Part shown: positions 60,062-64,000 of the stretch, in pieces
Position numbering within the stretch: the stretch's first letter is position 1
Layout of the letters: each line of letters begins with the position of its first letter
From: Cognaticolwellia sediminilitoris
GTDB lineage: Bacteria; Pseudomonadota; Gammaproteobacteria; Enterobacterales; Alteromonadaceae
Assembly: GCA_002104535.1 (NCBI GenBank)
Contig: NBOG01000002.1
Location: 62,001-126,000 of the forward strand
DNA: 64,000 nt
Direction: 5' to 3'
The notes under the pieces: model-generated
Databases searched by the model: none
The model's input: the letters and a program-made list of their open reading frames with translations, nothing else
Told to the model about the DNA's origin: nothing
Position numbers and translations under genes: made by a program

Positions 60062-61315
60062 TTATTTAGTAACTTTAATTTGCTCAATTAAACTCACAGG
60101 TTTGGCTGAGTCTTTACTTAAAGCAAAGTCTAATTGCACTAAGTTACTTTTGTGATAATTGTTTGATGGTTCATATTGCCATTGTTTTAAGGCCGTTTTT
60201 GCCACATTATCGAATACATATGCTGGTGAGGCATTGACCACTTCAACATTTTTCACCATGCCAGCTCGATCAATATCAAACTGTAATAATACAGAGCCTT
60301 CAACACCTTCTTTCGCTGCACTTACAGGATATTTTGGTTCAACTCTATAGACAGGTTTTACATGGTTTACTTCTTTTAACTGCACTTTCATTGCTTGTTC
60401 TGTCGCAGCAACATTACTTTGATTACCGGCAAAACTAACACCAGATAGCAAACTTACCGATACGGTTGAAATGACCACAAGCGCTAATTTAGTCACTTTG
60501 GTATTGGCTTTTATTTGTTTTATACGCTCAAACATCATGTGTTTATCTCCATATTTTTTGAAAGAAAGTTGGGCAAAGGCAATGCTAGGAGCAGACTCTG
60601 CAACTACCAGTAACGCTTTGCTATATTCAATCCTGTTTGCTGTCTGTTTGCGCGCCAGAACAATTTGGTCACAGGATAATTCTTGGTCTTGACGAAACTT
60701 AAAATAAGCTAGCCATACCAAAGGGTGGAACCAAAATAGCGCAACAAAAACTAACGCTATTGTGTTCCAATAAATGTCATTGCGATCAAAATGACAAATT
60801 TCGTGTTCCAAAATTAACTTCTGCTGCGAGTGAGTAAAGCAGTCAGAAAAGTTAGCTGGAATAATAAGTTTTTGTTTAATTAGCCCAAGTAACATAGGGC
60901 TGTAAGCCATGCTACTTTTATATGCATTAAGCTGGCTGGGTATCTTAATCGGTAAGTCGTTGCTATTTAGCGCTTTTAATTGCAGCCGATTACTAAAACG
61001 TAAATGACTAATAAGCCAGTAGCTAATAACAAGCAATGAACCGAATAACCACCCACCCAGCAATAAACTTGGTTCAAGTAGAGTCATTTTCTCAGAAGGT
61101 GTTATTAAATAATGCTGTATCGCAAAGCCAGATGTTTGAGCAATTTCATGCCAAGGCATCGGGGTTAAATAGGTCACTAACCCTAACGGTACTAAGGCCC
61201 ATAAAACATAAACTACTTTGGCACCACAATGTTTAAGGATATGTTTATGGCTGAGTAAAATCACCCCAAGCATTAAGGTTAATGGCACTAACAAGTCGAA
61301 CAAAAGGCTAATCAT
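60062..61315 (-). CDS. M56 (BlaR1-type) membrane metallopeptidase fused to a TonB C-terminal domain
   Basis: A 417-residue integral membrane protein. Several N-terminal helices precede the cytoplasmic zinc-protease motif HEICH (H171, E172, H175, in HEICHFDRND); another helix near 275-295 leads to a periplasmic TonB-like domain (about 330-400, YPVSAAKEGVEGSVLLQFDID). BlaR1 homologues sense a signal and trigger cleavage of the partner repressor; here the penicillin-sensor domain is replaced by the TonB fold. Start ATG 61315 overlaps the blaI-like stop by eight bases; a longer frame to 61369 is less likely. Confidence 0.85.
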   Translation of the reverse strand: MISLLFDLLVPLTLMLGVILLSHKHILKHCGAKVVYVLWALVPLGLVTYLTPMPWHEIAQTSGFAIQHYLITPSEKMTLLEPSLLLGGWLFGSLLVISYWLISHLRFSNRLQLKALNSNDLPIKIPSQLNAYKSSMAYSPMLLGLIKQKLIIPANFSDCFTHSQQKLILEHEICHFDRNDIYWNTIALVFVALFWFHPLVWLAYFKFRQDQELSCDQIVLARKQTANRIEYSKALLVVAESAPSIAFAQLSFKKYGDKHMMFERIKQIKANTKVTKLALVVISTVSVSLLSGVSFAGNQSNVAATEQAMKVQLKEVNHVKPVYRVEPKYPVSAAKEGVEGSVLLQFDIDRAGMVKNVEVVNASPAYVFDNVAKTALKQWQYEPSNNYHKSNLVQLDFALSKDSAKPVSLIEQIKVTK

Positions 61316-61700
61316 CTTGCTGCTCCTTTTCCCAATCGGAAATAATGCTTTTAAGGGCAGCGATATCATCTTTCTTTAATTTGCTTTGCTGAGCAAAACT
61401 AGCCACAAGGGGAGAAAGGTGACCACGAAAAAGTTTGTCAACTAAGGTTTTACTTTGTTTAACCACGTAGCTTTCACGCTCAATTAATGGCGAGTATAAA
61501 TAACTACGTTGTTGCTTTTCATAACTTATAGCTTGTTTTTTTACTAAGCGATTAAGCAGGGTTTTAACTGTTTTTTCATGCCATGGTTTAATTTCATTAA
61601 GCTTTTCAACAATGTCATTGGCACTCGCGGGGTTGTGTTGCCAAAGCACATCTAAAACTGAAAATTCGGCATCACTAATATCGGGAACTGAGTTTGGCAT
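61308..61700 (-). CDS. BlaI/MecI/CopY family transcriptional repressor
   Basis: A 130-residue winged-helix repressor. The family signature runs through ISDAEFSVLDVLWQHNPASANDIVEKL and the recognition region KTVKTLLNRLVKKQAISYEK. In the BlaI family the C-terminal dimer domain is cut after signalling by an M56 partner, which here is encoded directly downstream with overlapping codons. Two operator-like palindromes lie 34-74 bases before its start, so autorepression of the two-gene operon is likely. Confidence 0.88.
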   Translation of the reverse strand: MPNSVPDISDAEFSVLDVLWQHNPASANDIVEKLNEIKPWHEKTVKTLLNRLVKKQAISYEKQQRSYLYSPLIERESYVVKQSKTLVDKLFRGHLSPLVASFAQQSKLKKDDIAALKSIISDWEKEQQDD

Positions 61701-61733
61701 AATTAATTCTCTGTTTAATAAGTGTATTTGTAT

Positions 61734-61747
61734 ATTACAAGTGTAAT
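61734..61747 (-). promoter_or_regulatory. BlaI-type operator, site 1
   Basis: ATTACAAGTGTAAT, a near-perfect palindrome with the TTACA...TGTAA core of BlaI/MecI operators. Site 2 is its exact reverse complement. Confidence 0.72.
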
Positions 61748-61760
61748 CGATGAAGTTATA

Positions 61761-61774
61761 ATTACACTTGTAAT
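61761..61774 (-). promoter_or_regulatory. BlaI-type operator, site 2
   Basis: ATTACACTTGTAAT, the reverse complement of site 1, with starts 27 bases apart (between two and three helical turns). Paired sites suit cooperative binding of two repressor dimers. Confidence 0.72.
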
Positions 61775-62004
61775 CGTAATGTGCAAGTATTTTTTAATTG
61801 CTGTTATTAAGAATGTAGTTAGACAGGAGATATGGATCTTTACATGCTTGATATAAACAGTTTGGTGTGTGGCTGCTGATACAGGTAAATATGAGCAGTT
61901 GATAAGTGATAAGTACAAACGATAAGTATTAAAATGACAAAGCCAGCAAAAAATTGCTGGCTTTGGTATTTGTTAAAACGTATGAATTATCTAATGCAAT
62001 ATAA
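61775..62004. terminator. Spacer with the terminator of the MlaC-like gene
   Basis: The hairpin CAAAGCCAGC / GCTGGCTTTG (61938-61947, 61956-61965) is a perfect ten-base stem; on the minus strand it is followed by TCATTTTAAT, giving a moderate terminator for the MlaC-like gene. The rest of the spacer shows nothing recognisable. Confidence 0.6.
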
Positions 62005-62619
62005 TTACGTTGCTATTGAAGCTAACTCAAGGGTAACTTGATCTAAGCCTAAATCTGATATTTTACGGTTAAACTCTGCTTGTTTACTGCTGATCAATGA
62101 AATACCTTCAACAATCATATCGTATGCCCGCCACTCTTGTGATTTTTTATCTTTGCGCATTTGAAAAGTAATTTTTATATCAGGTTTATTAGCATCAACA
62201 ATCTTAATATCGACAGATGCTGCTTTGGTACTGTCGCTAAGGTTGCTTTCAGGCTCAAACAAAACCTTTTGGTTACTGTATTGGGTTAATGCATTGGCAT
62301 AGGTGCGCACTAAATATGAGCGCATAGCCGTAACAAATTTTGCTCTTTGCTCTGCAGTCGTTGATCTTAAATGTTTACCTAAAATTTTAAAGGCAGCATA
62401 TTGATAATCAACAGAGGGCATCAGTTCTTCTTCAACAATATCTCGCATCAACTCTGGAAATTTCTCTAACGCATCTTGGTTATTCGCAATTCTAGCGAAC
62501 AGGCTATTACCTGTAGTCTCTATTACTTGATAAGGCGAAGCGGGAGATGTAGCAGCAGTTGCAATACTGTTTTGTATTATATTCGTAAGCAAAACAAGCA
62601 GTATTATAAGCTTTTTCAT
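62005..62619 (-). CDS. MlaC/Ttg2D-like periplasmic phospholipid-binding protein
   Basis: A 204-residue protein with a signal peptide (cleavage near residue 22) and the MlaC family pattern: Y-x-V-I-E-T-T, PSVDYQYAAFKILGKHLR, TAEQRAKFVTAMRSYLVRTYANAL and the late EWRAYDMIVEGISLI. MlaC shuttles phospholipids between the outer membrane and the MlaFEDB transporter. None of mlaA, B, D, E or F is nearby, so this is an orphan copy, here next to a TetR regulator, with a GACCG-type operator 62-81 bases before its start. Confidence 0.88.
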   Translation of the reverse strand: MKKLIILLVLLTNIIQNSIATAATSPASPYQVIETTGNSLFARIANNQDALEKFPELMRDIVEEELMPSVDYQYAAFKILGKHLRSTTAEQRAKFVTAMRSYLVRTYANALTQYSNQKVLFEPESNLSDSTKAASVDIKIVDANKPDIKITFQMRKDKKSQEWRAYDMIVEGISLISSKQAEFNRKISDLGLDQVTLELASIAT

Positions 62620-62680
62620 GATGTTCCTTTTTGAAATAATGTTAAAGAGTAATTAATAGTGGAATTGCGAGTATTATACA

Positions 62681-62700
62681 TACCGACCGCTCGGTCTGTA
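62681..62700 (-). promoter_or_regulatory. TetR-type operator upstream of the MlaC-like gene
   Basis: TACCGACCGCTCGGTCTGTA is a 20-base imperfect palindrome with core GACCG-CT-CGGTC. It is nearly the same as the site before the tetR gene at 63418-63437. Confidence 0.75.
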
Positions 62701-62791
62701 AATGCTTTTTAGTGTTAAGGTAGAAGATAAAGTGTTAAGAATTGTTAACTGGTGTGAAATTTAAACTGATATGGCCATCACAAGCGGTTAA

Positions 62792-63376
62792 CTATCGCTT
62801 GAGTTGTTGCATGTAACGGCAAAGCTCTTTAACCACTTTTTCAAATAACTCTTTATTTAATGAGCTTTTACTTAAACTTGAAGAACCATGGAAAGTAGAA
62901 ACGATAAAATAAGCGATTTGGCTAAAATCAAGATCTGGTTTTAATTGACTACTTACCCGTAATAAGTTGGTGGCAATGAGCAAGTTTAATTGTTGTTGCA
63001 TTGCCAGTATTCTAATCCTAAAACCTTCATCAACGCCTGACATCTCTTGACATAAGTTGTTTAGCGGACAGCCGCAAACTAATTCATCACAGGTCATGTT
63101 TTTTGACATGGCGCTAAAAAAATCGCATAAGCCTTGAATAGGATCTTCTGCTTCTACAGGAGGTTGCCACATGGCAATGAAAGCTGGGGCATAAACTTCT
63201 TCAAATACAGCATAACCCAGCTCCATTTTATTCTGAAAGTGGTGATAAAGCGCACCTTTAGAAATTTCGCAACGCGCTAAAATACAAGACAGGCTAGTGG
63301 CGGTAAATCCTTTTTTATGGATTTCATCGGCACTAACTTCTAGTATTTTTTGACGAGTTTGCTCGGCATCTCTCAT
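62792..63376 (-). CDS. TetR/AcrR family transcriptional regulator
   Basis: A 194-residue repressor: N-terminal helix-turn-helix (GFTATSLSCILARCEISKGALYHHFQNK, residues about 20-47) and an effector-binding domain with the GCPLNNLCQEM motif of the NemR-like branch. The protein is rich in Cys (for example MTCDELVCGCPLNNLC), which could serve redox or electrophile sensing as in NemR, by analogy only. A matching 20-base operator lies 42-61 bases before its start and another before the MlaC-like gene, so it probably controls both. Confidence 0.87.
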   Translation of the reverse strand: MRDAEQTRQKILEVSADEIHKKGFTATSLSCILARCEISKGALYHHFQNKMELGYAVFEEVYAPAFIAMWQPPVEAEDPIQGLCDFFSAMSKNMTCDELVCGCPLNNLCQEMSGVDEGFRIRILAMQQQLNLLIATNLLRVSSQLKPDLDFSQIAYFIVSTFHGSSSLSKSSLNKELFEKVVKELCRYMQQLKR

Positions 63377-63417
63377 AAGGTTTTCTTAACACACTATTAA
63401 AATAATAATGACAGTTT

Positions 63418-63437
63418 AACCGACCGCAAGGTCGGTT
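63418..63437 (-). promoter_or_regulatory. TetR-type operator upstream of the tetR gene
   Basis: AACCGACC-GCAA-GGTCGGTT, a perfect eight-base inverted repeat. It shares ACCGACCGC and GGTC-GT with the site at 62681-62700, pointing to one regulator for both promoters. Confidence 0.78.
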
Positions 63438-63496
63438 GCAAAGATAAAATTTAAATCCCGTTTAATTAAACTCGAACAGTAATAGGCATAAATAGC

Positions 63497-64000
63497 TTAA
63501 AGTTTTTGTAAGGTTACTAGTTCTCCAATCGGATCATCTAAAGTACTTGGTGGGCGGGTAAACCACTGCGCGCCATTTTTGGTCATATAAATACAATCTT
63601 CAAGCCTTACACCGAATTCGCCTTGGATATAAATGCCCGGTTCGTTAGAAAAACACATACCCGGTTTTAAAATTTCAGTTTCTCCATGGACAAAATTCAC
63701 ACTTTCATGACCTTCCATGCCTATGCCATGACCTGTTCGGTGTGAAAGCCCGGGTAGTTTATAGCCAGGTCCAAAACCTTTTGTTTGATAATACTGTCGA
63801 ACTGCATCATCTACTAAGCCAGCTTGAATGCCTATTCTAGCTTGCTCGAAAGCAATTTCTTGGCCTTCTCTAACCGTTTTCCAAACTTGACGTTGGCGTT
63901 TGGTTGCTTCACCAAAAACAAATGTTCGACTGATATCTGATTGATAACCTTCAACATTACAGCCGCAATCCATCAGTACCACGGAGCCTTCAGTCAATAT
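63497..64000 (-). CDS. M24 family metallopeptidase (Xaa-Pro peptidase-like), C-terminal part
   Basis: The frame stays open to the right edge of the window, so the N-terminus is missing. The visible 168 residues are the pita-bread catalytic domain with the five metal ligands in order: Asp in VLMDCG, Asp in SDISRTF, His in the RTGHGIG-MEGHES region, Glu in SNEPGIY and Glu in VRLEDCI. Xaa-Pro dipeptidases and creatinase-like enzymes share these. The in-frame TTG at 63997 is an internal codon, not a likely start. Confidence 0.85.
   Translation of the reverse strand: MLTEGSVVLMDCGCNVEGYQSDISRTFVFGEATKRQRQVWKTVREGQEIAFEQARIGIQAGLVDDAVRQYYQTKGFGPGYKLPGLSHRTGHGIGMEGHESVNFVHGETEILKPGMCFSNEPGIYIQGEFGVRLEDCIYMTKNGAQWFTRPPSTLDDPIGELVTLQKL

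Overview
The window is about 64 kb of AT-rich chromosome from a marine gammaproteobacterium, most likely Colwellia or a close relative in Colwelliaceae/Alteromonadales. I infer this from protein style and from conserved gene neighbourhoods (sixA-smrB-prmB-aroC; leuS-lptE-holA-nadD-rsfS-rlmH-mrdA-rodA-rlpA-dacA-ybeD-lipB-lipA; suhB/trmJ-cysE-isc). No database search was possible. Almost everything is vertically inherited core genome. I see no tRNA, rRNA, prophage, intact insertion sequence or CRISPR array.

Layout. 1-263: N-terminus of a sensor protein that runs off the left edge, carrying an in-frame run of eight C. 403-9929: M16 protease, SixA phosphatase, SmrB ribosome-rescue nuclease, PrmB, AroC, an MFS transporter, then LipA, LipB and YbeD on the minus strand. 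10194-21488: a long minus-strand block read from leuS to dacA that joins leucyl-tRNA synthesis, LPS assembly (LptE), DNA polymerase III delta, NAD synthesis, ribosome silencing and methylation, and the elongation machinery of peptidoglycan synthesis (PBP2, RodA, RlpA, PBP5). 21799-24790: a zinc-ribbon protein and a LonB-type protease. 25375-40480: a complete nuoA-N operon with fused nuoCD, encoding proton-pumping complex I. 40696-45057: a repeat-built lipoprotein, the cold-shock RNA helicase DeaD/CsdA behind a long structured leader, and 4-hydroxyphenylpyruvate dioxygenase. 45103-45600: a cluster of REP palindromes plus a small nested inverted-repeat element. 45644-54017: suhB, trmJ, cysE and the isc iron-sulfur assembly operon with IscR sites in front. 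54217-64000: accessory genes, namely a secreted multidomain nuclease, a GAF-GGDEF-EAL protein, a BlaI/M56-TonB regulatory pair with two operators, an orphan MlaC-like protein next to a TetR regulator with matching operators, and the C-terminal part of an M24 peptidase.

The isc system supplies the clusters needed by complex I (NuoB, E, F, G, I) and by LipA, all encoded here. The most useful second looks are regulatory: two independent repressor/operator sets at the right end, tandem IscR boxes, the deaD leader, the REP/MITE-like cluster, a 3.1-kb span bracketed by duplicated terminators, and a possible phase-variable C-tract in the edge sensor gene. I did not find a clearly unprecedented multi-gene system.
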